Below are positions 33,061-45,189 of a stretch of 64,000 nucleotides of DNA, in pieces (the first letter of the stretch is position 1; every line of letters starts with the position of its first letter). The notes under the pieces were generated by a model. The model saw only the letters and a list, made by a program, of their open reading frames with translations. It ran no database searches and had not been told where the DNA came from. The stretch is from positions 81,795,430 to 81,859,429 of the forward strand of contig NC_077227.1 in assembly GCF_027887165.1 (NCBI RefSeq), written 5' to 3'. A program made the translations under genes and the position numbers. Origin of the DNA: Monodelphis domestica. Lineage: Eukaryota; Chordata; Mammalia; Didelphimorphia; Didelphidae.

Positions 33061-34619
33061 GATCCGTGGATGGTGGGGATTAGGTGAACCTGGACCATTG
33101 GGCTTTCTTTCTCTTTCAGGGTCTCCATGCCTAAGCTAGGCTAGCTGACTTGCTTGCCCTGTGTATGGCAGTTAGTTTACAGTTGGTGGGGGTGACTGGC
33201 CCCCCCCTCCCCACAAGATGTAGAAGTGTACTTCCAACTATCCTAAGTCCAGAAGGGCCTTCTATAGGCAGTTACCAGAAAAGGAAGGAAGAACCAAGGT
33301 GATTGCCAGGGGAAAATAATAGAAACTAGACCACCTAGAATAATGCTTCTCTGCCTGGAAGGATGGATTGTGTAATTGGGGAGAAGAAATGGAAAAGGAA
33401 AAGGGGAATAGATTTTGCAAAAGACAAATCTCACCAGGAGATGACAACAGAAATCTAAAACTTTAAACTCTACTTACTACTTCCATTTTCCAATCAGATT
33501 GCATACTGGAGGCCCCCATTCCACTCCGTTCCTCTTCAGTGAGAATTGGAGAAAACATAGTACTTTCTACATTCCAAACTCTGAGTCCAAGAAGGGGACC
33601 TTCCTTATTAATAAGAAAATGCCATCTCTTCAATTCATTGCATGACTTTCTTTAAAAGCCATTTTTCTGAGCTTGACTGGCTAAAACAGAGTGAGGAAAC
33701 AGGTCATTTTGCCCCTAACTCCATTTAGAAGATAACTGGATGTAAGATGATAATTTATGACGTTGTCAATCTTAACTAAGCAGGCAGATCCCTAACACTA
33801 TTTACCTTTGTATCTCTCCAACTATACTTTATACATGGTAGATAAATAAATGTTTGATGTGTCATTTTATTTAACAAGAATTAGTAAATTATGCTTATAA
33901 CATTAAAAATTCTGAAATGGGAGTAGAATGTTCTGAAATTTTCCCCTTTAGTGTAGTGTAGTATACTACACTACCAGCTGGTTTGTCTGCTCTCTATATG
34001 GAATTCCATTTCATCTAAACCAATTTGAAATGCTGAACTATAAAACTCTTTGTTTCCAGTATAGAACTTCATCTCCCTCAGCCCCAGCCCTCCAACCTGG
34101 GGAATCTCTTCTACACAGACATGCCAGAATATTTTGATCTATTGGTAGGTTGGGATATAGCCTTGTGGGAGTAGTTAAAAAGTAATTAGAGGAAAGGAAT
34201 TGAGCTAAGCTCCCTTGCATTTTTGTGCCAGAAGGAGAATTGAGAACAAAAATCTCTGGAATGGAATCACATGGTAGAAAATGTCCAATATGAGCTTTGT
34301 TTTATTGTAATAAATAGTAATAATCCTCATTAGGACAACAAGGAGTGGACATGAAACCATGCATTACTCACCAGGTGGCATTCTTACTTTGTGTCCTTTT
34401 TAGGCCTCAGCCATTATACAGGTTATGTTGTTTCTTGGTCCTTTCAATGTCTCTTTCATTCTGTGAATTTTAACAAAATTTGCTCATGCTCTTTATTAGC
34501 ATTATGTGACTTGAATTAATTAAAAAATTTCAATCTATATTGGTGATTCCTGTGTGGCAGTCACTGAGAGAATCAGGTAAGTGAAATAAGTTGAATGTAA
34601 TATTTATTGAATTTTGTTA
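33061..34619. other. No recognised gene; one perfect palindrome
   Basis: No credible exon or RNA gene. A 22-bp perfect palindrome with half-site GTAGTGTAGTA lies at 33953-33974. Confidence 0.5.
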
Positions 34620-35740
34620 TTTTAATAGGTTATATTTAACAAAGAAGGAAAGAAACATTTATCAAGCATTTGTTATATGCCAGTGTAATGTAAGGATTGG
34701 ATGGGGATGGGGAGAATGGAAGGAGAGAGAGGGAAATGGGGAGAGAGGGGTGAAGAGGTTCTTCTTCACCTCTCTTTCTCTAGGAGGGAGGTGGCCAAGT
34801 CTTGTCCCCTTTACAGATGGAGTATGCCTCCTCAGAGGACAGTTCTGTGAGGTAGAGGACAAGAAGTGGAAGGGAAAGCCCTAGTAGGATGACCCACTGT
34901 CCCCCCCTGGTAACTCAATTCCTTCTTGAGAGGCTAGATAAAATCTTCTGCCTCTGGTTTCCTCAGGAACATTAACTGCCAGTTCTCTTCAAAACCCCCA
35001 CCAAGGAGAAAAGTTATTCCTTGGACTAGGCAGTTTGGATCAATGGGATCCAGAGGTTAATCCTCTACTTGGGGAGAGGTATGATCTCCCCAAACCTTAG
35101 CCCCTTTACTACTATTAGTAACTGACCCAGACCTTGCTCTAGATTAACTGATAAATTTATTAGGGCTTATTTAACAAGGGAGGAGTGGGAAGGGTATCAA
35201 TTAGGTAACGCTTGTCCCCTCTGGCAAATCTGCCCACCAAAGTCTTGGGGTCCAAGGCTGGGGAAAGCTTTGACCCCTTTTTCTGCCAGCTATCTGTGGC
35301 CCCTACTCCTAGCTATCTGGCTTGAATACAGGAGTCCAGAAACACATTAGGGAGAATGAGATCTTGACAGGGGGTTTCTCTGTAGAGGGCTTCCTTTCAA
35401 AGTCCAGGCCACAGTATCCCCTGATAGCTCTGTGGTGTTGTTGAGAGCTGAGTAAGAGATGTTCAGGGGTTCACAGGAAAGCTGTGGATCGCCAGAGAGA
35501 TCTAAACTTCTTCCCAGCATAGAAAATCTGTCTCCTTCCTCTGACTCCCAGCTGAAGGACTGAAGGAGTGATCGGTTGGGCTCTCCCAGCTTCTGTCTGA
35601 CTGAAATTTTGAGTCTTTTTCTTCTTGCCCTTTCCCTGCACTTTCTCTGTGCAGCTGATTTCTGTCAAAGATTTCTCCTTTCTTGCATTGAATAAATTCC
35701 TCTCTTACACTAGGCATGTTCTATTTCTTCTTCCTACCTT
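34620..35740 (-). mobile_element. MIR split by a solo LTR
   Basis: Antisense MIR sequence (ACATTTATCAAGCATTTGTT, then TATGCCAG) is interrupted at 34683 and continues at 35710 with CTAGGCATGTTC. Joining the sides restores a MIR-like TATGCCAGGCATG run. Confidence 0.7.
34684..35709 (-). mobile_element. Solo class I ERV LTR (1026 bp)
   Basis: The LTR is bounded by TG...CA ends and 4-bp flanks CCAG (34680-34683) and CTAG (35710-35713). On the minus strand it starts TGTAAGAGAGGAATTT. An AATAAATTTATC polyadenylation block is visible as its complement at about 35151-35162. Its terminal sequences and purine-rich left end resemble the solo LTR at 38123, so the two are probably one family. No internal retroviral sequence remains. 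It is a fossil left by recombination between two LTRs. Confidence 0.75.
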
Positions 35741-36299
35741 TTAAAATATTATACAAAAACCCTGTTGATTTCATCACCTTTACATGAAGTAAATCTATTA
35801 TTTCAGTTATTTATTTTCTATGTTTTTAAAGCAAACCATTATGTCATCAGTAAACAGATATATCTTCCCTTCTCATTGGCTGTATTTATGTTTTTAATTT
35901 AAGTTGACTTACTGTTATTGCTAACTTTTCTAGAATTATGTCAAATAATATTAGAATCCTTGCTTTATTCTTAGATTTATTAGGACAACTTCTAGTGTTT
36001 CCCCACTGCATATGCTGTTAATTTGGGGGTTTAAATACTTTTTATCATATTAAAAAGATTCTTCTGGATCTATATTTTGTATGTGTTTTTGACACAAATG
36101 TATGTTTCACTTTGTCAAAAGCATTTTCAGAATCTATTGTTAGCATCATCTTTTTAATTGCTGGATAATTAATATAACTCCAGTGCATAACATTTTTTCC
36201 TAATGTTGAACCAGCTTTGCATTCTTAATATATGTATCCATGTTGCATGTACTGAATAATTTCAGATTATTGTAATTTCTTCGCTAATATTTTATTTAA

Positions 36300-36490
36300 T
36301 ATCATTGTGTCTGACCTGTCTCTGACATACACTAGCTTTATAACTCTAGAAAGTCATCTAGCTTTTCATGGCCTCTCAGACTAAGACTAGACAATTCTAT
36401 GAATTCCCACTATGCATTAGTAGAAGATTCCCCATGAGGGAGTTCCCTACACAGATAAAATCATAGGTTCAAACTAAATCTTTTTTTTTT
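36300..36490 (+). mobile_element. CORE-SINE, diverged
   Basis: A marsupial SINE tail is recognised by GCATTAGTAGAAGATTCCCC, a GGGAGTTCCCTACAC block and AAATCATAGGTTC before a T/A-rich end. The head is decayed. Confidence 0.5.
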
Positions 36491-37599
36491 CAATAAATAT
36501 TAATTGGCAATTGTATGCTTGTAAATAAGCATTGGTTCTCTGGGGGAAAATATATTCACAATACACTTAAGTTTAATTTGCATTGTTAAAATTTTTTCCA
36601 TCACTTTCTTAAGACTAGACATTCAACAAAAATAGAGTCCTGGTTTATAGTATTTGCTTATTTCTGAGGTGTAAATGCTCACGCTGAAATTTAACATTCA
36701 GCTCTTCTGAGATTTTCAAGCTGGCTTTAGCTCACCCCTGGAGTTATCTAATTTTCTTTCTTAGCTTTACCCTTCTCTGGTTTGGGTGTCAAGGCTTTAT
36801 TTGTGTCATTGAAGGAGCTTGGCAGCAAACTCTACTTTTGAGAGCACTTTATATGGGGTAAGGATTATGTTTTTATAATTGTTATTGGAATTCCCCTGTA
36901 AATATATCTGGATCAAATTATTTTATTTGAAATTTGTTTTCAGCTTGCTCCATATATCTTTCTGCGTTCAGGCTATTTAGACTCTGTTTCTAATTTCATC
37001 CATTTGAATTTTTTATGTTTTTGTAGCTATTCACTAATTTTACTTGTTTGCAGTTTTATTCACTCTATGTGGTTGTGTATTTCTCCTCATTTTATTATCT
37101 TAACAACTTGGTTTTCATTACTCATTTTTACTAGGTTAACCATTAACAGTGATTTTATTCTTTAAAAAAAAGAAAAGTTCTTTGTTCTGCTTGACAGTTG
37201 ACTTTCCAGAGACACAAAACTATTTAACAGAATTGTTTTTTAATGTGTTTAGCTCTCCTTTAATGGAAATTTCTTCTTTTCGATTTGTTTTGAGATTATT
37301 TCTTGGTTTTCTAGGGTGTTTAAAACTGCATGTTCAATTCACTTATACCTTCTTTTTCTCTTTTGTTAATATATATTCAGAGTTATAAATTAATTATTTA
37401 ACTGTACTCCATAAATTTTGCTTTATCTCATTGTTAACATTCTCCTTAAAATAATTATTTATTGACTCTATGATTTGTTCTTTGAATCACTCATTTTTTA
37501 GGTCATTGTTATTTAGTCTCTATTTAGGTTCTTGTGTTTTGTTCACATTTCCATTATTGATTATTTTTAAGAATTAGTGTCTGTAATAAGAGATTGAGC

Positions 37600-37795
37600 A
37601 CATTTTAGTAGCTAGGGAGCCAGACATACTTCCCACTAACATTTACTCACTGTATGTCCCTGGGCAAGTCACTTAAATTCTTAAAACACCTAGGCAACTC
37701 TCTAGAAGTTACAGAAGTTATTGATCTACATTAAAAGATGTTTCCTCACTATAAGTTCTTTATACCAATTAAATCATAGGTCTGCACAGAAAAAA
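37600..37795 (+). mobile_element. CORE-SINE, diverged
   Basis: The CORE block (CCTGGGCAAGTCACTTAAAT) is followed by the same tail type as at 36300 (GTTCTTTATACCAATTAAAT, then CATAGGTCTGC). Confidence 0.65.
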
Positions 37796-38122
37796 TGATC
37801 TATAAAGAATATAACTCTACCTTTCTGCATTTAATAATGAATTCATTATATTCTATCATGTTATCAGATCTTGCAAAAGTGCTTTATGATATTGTAAAAT
37901 GAGTATATTCTTTAAGATTTCCATTTTAAAAATTAAGTAGATCTATCAGATGTAGTTTTTATAGTATTGAGATCCATAATTTCCTTCTTGCTTATCTTCG
38001 ATTTGTCAAGGTACTAAAAAACAATCAAGTCACCTATAATTACTATCTTCCAATCTGTGGCTTATTACAGTTCAGATTAATTTTCCTTTAAATGTTTAAT
38101 TCAAATGCCACTCCTTGTGTAT

Positions 38123-39012
38123 TGTTATAACAGTTGAGGGGAAGAAGGGAATAAAGGATGAGGAAGTGGAGAGAGAGATGACAGATGGTGAGTGAAAGTC
38201 TGTTTAGCTCTCCCTCTCCCACACTAAAGCATACAAGAGGGGTATCCCTGTGATGGTGTTGAGCAGGGATGGGACAGAGACCATTGCCCAATTCAGAGGC
38301 TTCTGTGGGTTGAGGAATAGACTTTTCCCAGGGCTTTGCTAGTGCCTGGGTCCCCAGAAAACTCCTCTGAACACAGTCCTGTCAGGGATAGACTGAATAG
38401 CTGACAGCTCTGGATTTTGCTTGACCAAAGCTTGTGTAGACAGCCTTTCCCAATTCCTTCTTGGTTTCCCTTTATTCTTCTTTCCTTATCCTCTAGAAAC
38501 AAGCTTATCTGACTGTGATTTACTCAGAAAGGGGTGGTTTATTGAATCAAAGAAACAAGGGAGGGATAGGAATGAGGGATTAGGAAACCCCTAGAGACAC
38601 CCAAGCAGTTTGTGTCCTCTCTGCTAAGCCAAGCTAAATGGCTGTGGCTTCTGTGGTCTTTTCTTCCTATATCACTAATCTCCCTATTCAACTAAGATAA
38701 AGCAGTTCAATAGTGTCTTTCTTGGACATCGCAGGGATGTTGGTATCTCTGCTCCTTTGGTTGACACTCCAGTGGTTTCGGGGATCTTTCTGATTCTTCA
38801 GTGCGGGGGAAATTGAGGCAAATCTTAGGTCTCTCAGATTTTGGGGTCTGGAGCTCAGGTCCTTCACTCTCATCTCCTCCAGAGCCCTGAGAGCAAAAGA
38901 CCCCCTTCTTTGTTCTATTTCCCACAAGCCACCTTGCTCCTTCCAACTGTCACTCCAGTCCTTGCTTCCAACATTACAAATTGTCCCGCTCTGTGCCAGG
39001 CTCATTCTTACA
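38123..39012 (-). mobile_element. Solo class I ERV LTR (890 bp)
   Basis: The LTR runs from TGTTATAACAG to ATTCTTACA on the plus strand, with a perfect 4-bp duplication GTAT at 38119-38122 and 39013-39016. Read on the minus strand it begins TGTAAGAATGAGCC. An AATAAACCACCCC polyadenylation block is visible as its complement near 38537-38549. It lies within the old antisense L1, whose sequence resumes on both sides. No internal region remains. Confidence 0.85.
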
Positions 39013-39280
39013 GTATATAATATTGATTTTTTTTTCTCATTTGGGGAAATCTAGTTGTTATTACAACCTTATTCTTTTCTAATGGAGATTTCGCCTCTCG
39101 TTCTTTTAATCCATAGTAATTATTTATTATATTAAAGCCTCTTTTTGTTTACACATTTCTGCTGGTTTTCCTTTTCAGAATTTCTTTTCTTTCCCTTTTG
39201 CTTCAATTATTATTCTTTTGCTTTATTTGGAGTATTTTGAGGATTGAAAAAGAGTTGAGCTTTGACATTCAACCATCTTG

Positions 39281-40639
39281 CTAAAAGTATTCCTTGCACT
39301 ACTTCATATTACTTCTAAATATGGAAAATGAGGCCAGAACCCTAGGAGAGGTTTTTCAAAACACGCCTGGAAATAGCAATTTACAAGAAATAGAATGTGA
39401 AAATAGAGGCATTTTGGTAGAGTATAATCATTTTTAAAGTGGGGGTTTTTCCCTACTTCTTTTCACAAAGATACATAGAAGACTTTTTCCAGATTAGAAA
39501 ATGGATAAGTGACAACAAAGTAGAATATGGAATTTTGTTTTTGTTTCAGAGAGGTAGCTGAGAGTTCAAGAAGGAAGAAAAGTAATTTGACCTGAGGCTC
39601 ATTGTGATCTTGACACTAATCTATCAGTATTATCCTGGTGATCTGTTTTGGGGAAAATTTCATCCATTCTTTTATTCTTTATTTCTCTTTTTTGCCAAGT
39701 TCTGTCTTTTGCAAACAGTGGGTGTTCCCAAAATGTTCTAAACAGATTGGCAAGGCAAAGAACTTAGGGGCCTCCATGAATGACTAGGAAGCCAAGACTA
39801 TAAACAGGCTCAGCAATTATTTTGGACTTGTTGCTCTTCCTGTTATGTGCCCTGAAGGGCTATAAAGGATGGGTTTATACAGAGAAAAAAAATAGTAAAA
39901 AAAAAATAGAGTGGGGTTTTTTTGGTACCCTCTAGATAGACTTTTTCCATGACTATGGAGACAAGGATTGAATGATTTGCTAATTTCCCCCAGTGTAACA
40001 TTTGGACAAAACTCACTGTAAAAAGAATAGTTTTCCAAAATCAAATGAATGCCTTTTCATTGCATTCATTAGATTAAGTTTTTTTGACTACTAGAGTCAG
40101 ATTAAGACACTTAGGGCAATAATTTTTTTGTAATGTTTTTAAAAATGAAATAATTTCTAAGTGAGATTGAACCCAGGAGTTTTGTTGGTATAAAATCCAA
40201 GTCTTTCCTATGATATACTTTTTCTAATCATAATGAACTCTATCCCATTTTGCCTGACATTTGTCCCTCAGATAAAAATTAAACAAATAAGATGTAACAG
40301 ATTAATTAAACCTAAAATATAGTATTAAAATAATGATATGAACTGGGAAAGTTGAATTATTTTTTTCCCTTAAAGTTTAGAGGGAAGTTGATTCTAGTAC
40401 ATTTAACTTCTTTAGCCATTTTTTTACTGGTGAGGTCAAATAGGTTTCAGTTCCAGAGAATTGAACAAAATCTTATCCTCACAAACCTAAAAAGCATATG
40501 CTTAAAAATATTCCCAGACATATCCTGCTTTCTTGTTCCTTTCATTACAAACTAAAATTATTTCTGAAGAACTTTATGATTGTAGATGAATTGTACCAAT
40601 CCCAAGAGGTTGTTTTGGATTTGTCTATCCTAGCAAATA
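39281..40639. other. No recognised gene
   Basis: AT-rich sequence with short chance frames. No repeat named with confidence. Confidence 0.45.
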
Positions 40640-40925
40640 TATTACCTGGATTATTCATGCCTTTGCTCACATCCTGTGTCTGAAATATCTCCTTACCTCT
40701 TCCCATTGAAATTCTACCCATCCCTCAATGCCCACCAGAAAAATTTATTTTTCCAGGAAATCCAACTTGCTACCCACATCTTTTTCTTTCTTAGCATTCT
40801 CATAACACTTTTTATGTCCCTCATGCACATCTTTAATTTTTTATTACATTATTATAGTATATGGTGTATATTTGTCCTCTTCCTCTTTTCCTTACTAGAT
40901 TTGTAAACTGGAACATGACCAATTT
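40640..40925 (+). mobile_element. L2 LINE, 3' region
   Basis: The sense L2 is recognised from TTCATGCCTTTGCTCACATC, GAAATTCTACCCATCCCTCA, TAACACTTTTTATGTCCCTC and an ACTAGATTTGTAAACT block near the 3' end. The terminal repeat is missing. Confidence 0.65.
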
Positions 40926-40954
40926 ATTTGGGCATGAATCACTAGAGCAAGTCA

Positions 40955-41155
40955 CATTTAGATAGCAATTCAAGATTTAGAGAACACTTTTCCTCACAAG
41001 TCCTGTGAGATATGTAAAATAAATATTAATAAGCCCAGTTTATAGATAAGATAACTAAACCTCAGGGAAGTAGTGATTTACCCAGTCACTCAATAAGTGT
41101 AAGATATGAAACACAGGTTCCCTGACTCTAAATACAGTGTCCTTTCAACTAAATC
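40955..41155 (-). mobile_element. MIR, antisense
   Basis: Blocks: AATAAGCCCAGTTTATAGAT, AAACCTCAGGGAAGTAGTGA and ACACAGGTTCCCTGACTCTA. Confidence 0.65.
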
Positions 41156-41940
41156 TAGAACAAAAAGTGAAGACAGAAAGAAGGAACCCTATGCTTCACA
41201 ATTGAAAACCTTTGATATTTCAAAGGGCCTGTGATTTCATCAGTATGGTTACTCCTTCCAACCATGAAATTCGAAGTCTACCCATGCTTTCTTAATCTGT
41301 GCTACTCTTTTCTCTGTTTTTACATATTTCCTGTGCAGAAAGACTACCTGAGGTGCTTATTTTCCTCTATATCTTTTGATATTGAATGGATACCAAGGGA
41401 ACACACGGGCTGTCCTTTGCTTATCCTTAGTTCTTGTCCACTTCCTTTTCCAGTCATACACATCTCTGTGATGACATTCTTTATGCTTCTTCTGCTCAGT
41501 TCTTCCTCAATGGCATGTTACAGCCTACTCATACTCATCATGCTCTCTCTTGCCTTTTGAGTGACCCTCAACTTTAATTCTTCAGAGACTGTATATTCAT
41601 GACTTGCAGCCATACATCATCAACAAAAGACTATATATTTAAAGTAGCCTTTTTTCCCCCCAAGGAAAAACATGGAGTGAGTAAACTCACTGAAGTCAGT
41701 CCAACTTCACATCAATTGTCTGGACAATCCACAAAAGAAAAGAAAATTTTAAATGGACACCCAAAGGATGTAATTGTATGCATCCTTCTTAAACCACCCT
41801 CACCTCCAACATTTTCAAAGGGACCCTCAGAAGGAAAGTGAAATCAAGTTTGAGGAGAAAGCTAGATTGAACTTAAAAGAATGAAAATGGGAAGACCACA
41901 ACCAATGTAATGGTATCATCTGCCTTTTAAACGCAATTAC
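41156..41940. other. No recognised gene
   Basis: A 109-codon hydrophobic frame (41231-41560, plus) lies here. It is Leu/Ser/Phe-rich, as T-rich DNA often gives, and carries no motif that I recognise. Confidence 0.4.
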
Positions 41941-42045
41941 TTCCATGGAATAATACAGGTATGGCAATAGGAGTTGTCTTTCTACCATACTTGTATTATT
42001 CCGTGGAAACCTACTGCCATACCTGTATTATTCCATGGAAACCTA
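41941..42045. repeat. Inverted plus tandem repeat cluster (three copies of one module)
   Basis: A 31-bp arm at 41941-41971 is the reverse complement of 42010-42040 with one mismatch. A further copy in the second orientation lies at 41986-42009. It forms, with the next copy, a 32-bp tandem pair (units CCATAC(T/C)TGTATTATTCC(G/A)TGG... and an AAACCTACTG end). Each module contains the palindrome TTCCATGGAA or a near match. A strong hairpin or cruciform is possible. Not part of a family that I know. Confidence 0.85.
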
Positions 42046-42604
42046 CTGCCATGCTCATACTAGCCAATTTAGAAAGAGTTACATGGTAGAACCAGCCACT
42101 AATGGTTAGGCATTCATGCATCCCCAGAAAACTGAATACAGTAAACTGAGAAAACCCAATGCAGAGCCCAGACGTCTTTAAGTACACTGGCATTCAGTTC
42201 AGCATCCTGACCTTGGTTCATGTTGATCTTTACTTACCACTTCCCCATACACATACTCTATTTTTGGTCCCCGTCCCGGTCCTGTTTCTGATCTTGATTT
42301 TGCTTTCTTTTTCTAGACCTTCAGCTTGGATCTCCTATCGTTAACTGGCAACTCCTAGTTATGTCATTACCATTAAAAGCTTCTGGGCTCCGCCTTAGTA
42401 GGGACTTCCTGGCAGCAGCATAATGACCTAAAGAGACTTCACTGTGGCCTGGAGAACACTCTAGGCTGAGCAGGAGGGAGGTCCTTTCCCCACCTCCACA
42501 AAGGGTGGGCAATACTAGATGGGACAGGGCAAGATAATAACCTAATCTAATCTCACACTTATCAAGAGAGTTTGCCAAATGTTTTCCTCACACCTACCCA
42601 AAGA
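42046..42604. other. No recognised feature
   Basis: No credible exon, RNA or repeat was recognised. Confidence 0.4.
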
Positions 42605-42790
42605 GACACTATTGTTGTTCAGTCCTGTCTGATTCTTCATGACTCCATTTAGGGTTTTCTTGGCAAAGATACTGGACTGGTTTGCCATTTCTTTCTCCGC
42701 CTCATTTTACAGAAGAGGAAATGAAGACAAATAAGACTAAATGACTTGCTCAAGGTCACACAGCTAGTATCTGAGACCTGAAAAAAATAT
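42605..42790 (-). mobile_element. SINE with RTE-like tail, antisense
   Basis: On the plus strand it starts with TTGTTGTTCAGTCCTGTCTG and GGGTTTTCTTGGCAAAGATA, the complement of the 3' tail shared with RTE/BovB-type LINEs. The CORE complement follows (CATTTTACAGAAGAGGAAAT, GGTCACACAGCTAGTATCTG). The tRNA head is missing. Confidence 0.75.
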
Positions 42791-42952
42791 ATACATATAT
42801 GCCTTTATATAAATGACTTTGCATAAATGTCCACGTATATATGTACAACTCCTTTGTTTGCCTAAGGAGAATGTTGACCATTTTTTCAATTAGCTGTAAC
42901 TTCCTTCTGTCTTGATTTTGTTTATTGCAAGAATATAAACATAAACAATAAC

Positions 42953-43055
42953 TGGGGCCCTTAGATGACATAGTAGATAAAGTCCTGAACTTGAAATCAG
43001 GAAGACCTGAGTTCGAATCTATTCTTAGATATTTACTAGCTATCTGACTTAAGTT
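42953..43055 (+). mobile_element. CORE-SINE head fragment
   Basis: A head reading GGGGCCCTTAGATGACATAG, TCAGGAAGACCTGAGTTCGA (B box) and TATTTACTAGCTATCTGAC, truncated within the CORE block. Confidence 0.7.
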
Positions 43056-43117
43056 GGTGGAATCAATTGATAGAATCTAAACTATGCCACTTAGCTGTAG
43101 TTATGCAGGAGGGGAGA

Positions 43118-43360
43118 GAAGAAACCAAACATTTATTAAGTGCTTATTCTATGCCAGGCACTTTATTAAATGTTTTACATCTATCTCATTTGATAATCAC
43201 AGCAACCCTGGGAGATAGGTGCATATTTTACAACTAAGAAAACTGAGGTAGACAGAGGTTTAGTGAATTGGCTGGTTATGCAGCTAGTAAGTGTCTCAGG
43301 CTGAACTTGAACTCAGATATTCCTAACTCCAGGTCTGTGACACCTGGCTGCCTTTGGATA
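43118..43360 (-). mobile_element. MIR, antisense, nearly full length
   Basis: Blocks: AAACATTTATTAAGTGCTTA, TATGCCAGGCACTTTATTAA, CTCATTTGATAATCACAGCA, AAGAAAACTGAGGTAGACAG and GAACTTGAACTCAGATATTC. Confidence 0.85.
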
Positions 43361-44321
43361 TTTTATTATGTTCTTTGACTACATTGTACAGGAACTTTTT
43401 TCTATTTGAGAAGCCAGAATTTGTCATTTCAAGACTTTATGGAATATTCACCCTAGCCTAAGTTTTATTTTCCTATAGAGCCATGAGATTATGTTTAATA
43501 ATTGTCCTTCCTTGGTACTTTTGCATTCAGTCTTTTACAATATTTCCATATTAACCAACAGCTAAACCAAAAAGAAAAGTAAATGACATATCAAATTCAT
43601 CATGGGCAAAAGGGGAAAATAATAAATCACATTAATATAGTAATTGATGGAAAATACTTCAGATATGTAGAAACAGTACAATATTAACAGATTTCCCTAT
43701 TTATGAGGATTAAGGACATTTTTTTAAATGAATGGTGAACTCATATAGTTATACAATTGCAGATTAATGTCACTATTTTATGTCTTTCTGCCCTCCCTCT
43801 CGAATAAAAACAAAATAACTTATGGGTGCTATTTTTTATATGCCATTAGAGGTTCCTTTAGAGGTATTTTTTTTTCTTCCACATCTGCTAAGCAGCTTTC
43901 AGCTCTCCTAATCAAAATGTTTTGGTGCAGTTCTTTCTTTTGTAGAAATTAATAAGTATTTAAAATCTTACCAGGTGTGACTATAAAATATAAGACTGAT
44001 TTTAAATAAATGTTCTGGAACTTAAATATCCATGCGTGTTGTCCATTAAAATAGTCACTTTGGAGAAACTATACTTATACTCCAATGACACTGATATTGT
44101 TCAAAACATTTTTAAATGTCTTCTGAAAATAACTTCAGAGTCAATTTGTAAGCGATGCAGAACAAAATAAAACAAAACAAATCATTCTCCTTGCATTTAG
44201 TCACACCTCATTTGTCACCTAATCCAGAATTCCTCACCTTACTCTGAAGACTTTCCTCCAAATGACTTTTGGCTGTTTCCAAAATTCAAATTTACCTTTA
44301 GACGAGTTAAATTAGGACTTT
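43361..44321. other. No recognised feature
   Basis: AT-rich. No repeat, exon or RNA gene recognised. Confidence 0.45.
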
Positions 44322-45126
44322 TGACAAAATAAAAGAGCAGCTTTTAATAATTTAATTTTTAATGAGAATATAGTAGAGTTATAAATTAATATTACCCCTT
44401 TAAGCCAGAGAAAAGAAAACTTCTAGCAACTTTTAACAATTAACAATTTAGTTTAGTTAAAATAGAGAAGGAATATAGTAAAATGAATATAGTAAAGGAG
44501 AGAAATGTAGGAAAGAGGTAGAGAAAGAAATTTTCCTAATGTCTATACTAGTTATCCTATAACTACCTATAATTACTACCTATAACTACTGCTAATAACT
44601 ACCCCACAAAGTTCCAACCCAATCTAGCCCAATCAAAACCAACCCAATCAGTGTTTAATCCAATACCAATTCGGTTTGTCAACAAAGACCAGCCACCTTC
44701 CAAAAAGTTCAAGAAAGGAAAAAAACCTAATAGCCCAAACCAAAAGCCAAAAAGCCCTCTAAAGGCTAAAGCTAAAAAGCCCTGTCAGTAAGCTCAGGCT
44801 TCACCTTTTATATTCCAACAACTAAATGCCAATCACCAACCCAACACACTGCCAGCAGCCAACTTTCCCACAACTGCCAGCCATAACTGTCAGCAACTGA
44901 CAGGCTGACCAACTACTGCTGGCCCCTTTTATATCTGTTCCCTACCTCCCTACCCTTCCTGTCTCTATGGTTTTTCCTTCTTGTCTCCATGGTTTCTACT
45001 TCCTGTCACTGTGAGCTGGTTAATCCTACACATCTCTATGGTAAGAGGACCTCCAGGTTCCCCCGCTCCCTGCCCCCCAACCCCCTCCTGTTAAATTAAA
45101 AAAGAAATAAAGAATTCCTTTTTACA
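44322..45126 (-). mobile_element. Possible ERV LTR, ends not certain
   Basis: The right edge ends CTTTTTACA, so the minus strand begins TGTAAAAAGG. A TATAAAAGG promoter-like block is visible as its complement near 44932-44940, and the sequence is unusually C-rich on the plus strand. I could not find a matching 4- to 6-bp flank, and the left limit is a guess. Confidence 0.35.
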
Positions 45127-45189
45127 ACCTGAAAGAGTAAATTAAAAATCTGAAGAGATTAAAAATATCTTCTTGTAACCCTTTAATTA

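Larger units (their letters stand above)
35741..39280 (-). mobile_element. Old LINE-1, antisense, with later insertions
   Basis: On the minus strand, pieces of L1 ORF2 follow in order: RT (complements TTTGTCAAAAGCATTTTCAG and GAACCAGCTTTGCATTC near 36110-36220), the linker, and the endonuclease end (GGTCATTGTTATTTAGTC near 37501; AGTATTGAGATCCATAAT near 37963), continuing at 39013-39270. The copy is much older than A-C and has no open frame. It hosts two SINEs and one solo LTR. Confidence 0.7.

Noticed and set aside
41231-41560. Hydrophobic 109-codon frame as a membrane protein
   Set aside because: T-rich DNA gives Leu/Phe/Ser-rich frames by chance, and no motif or splice signals support it.
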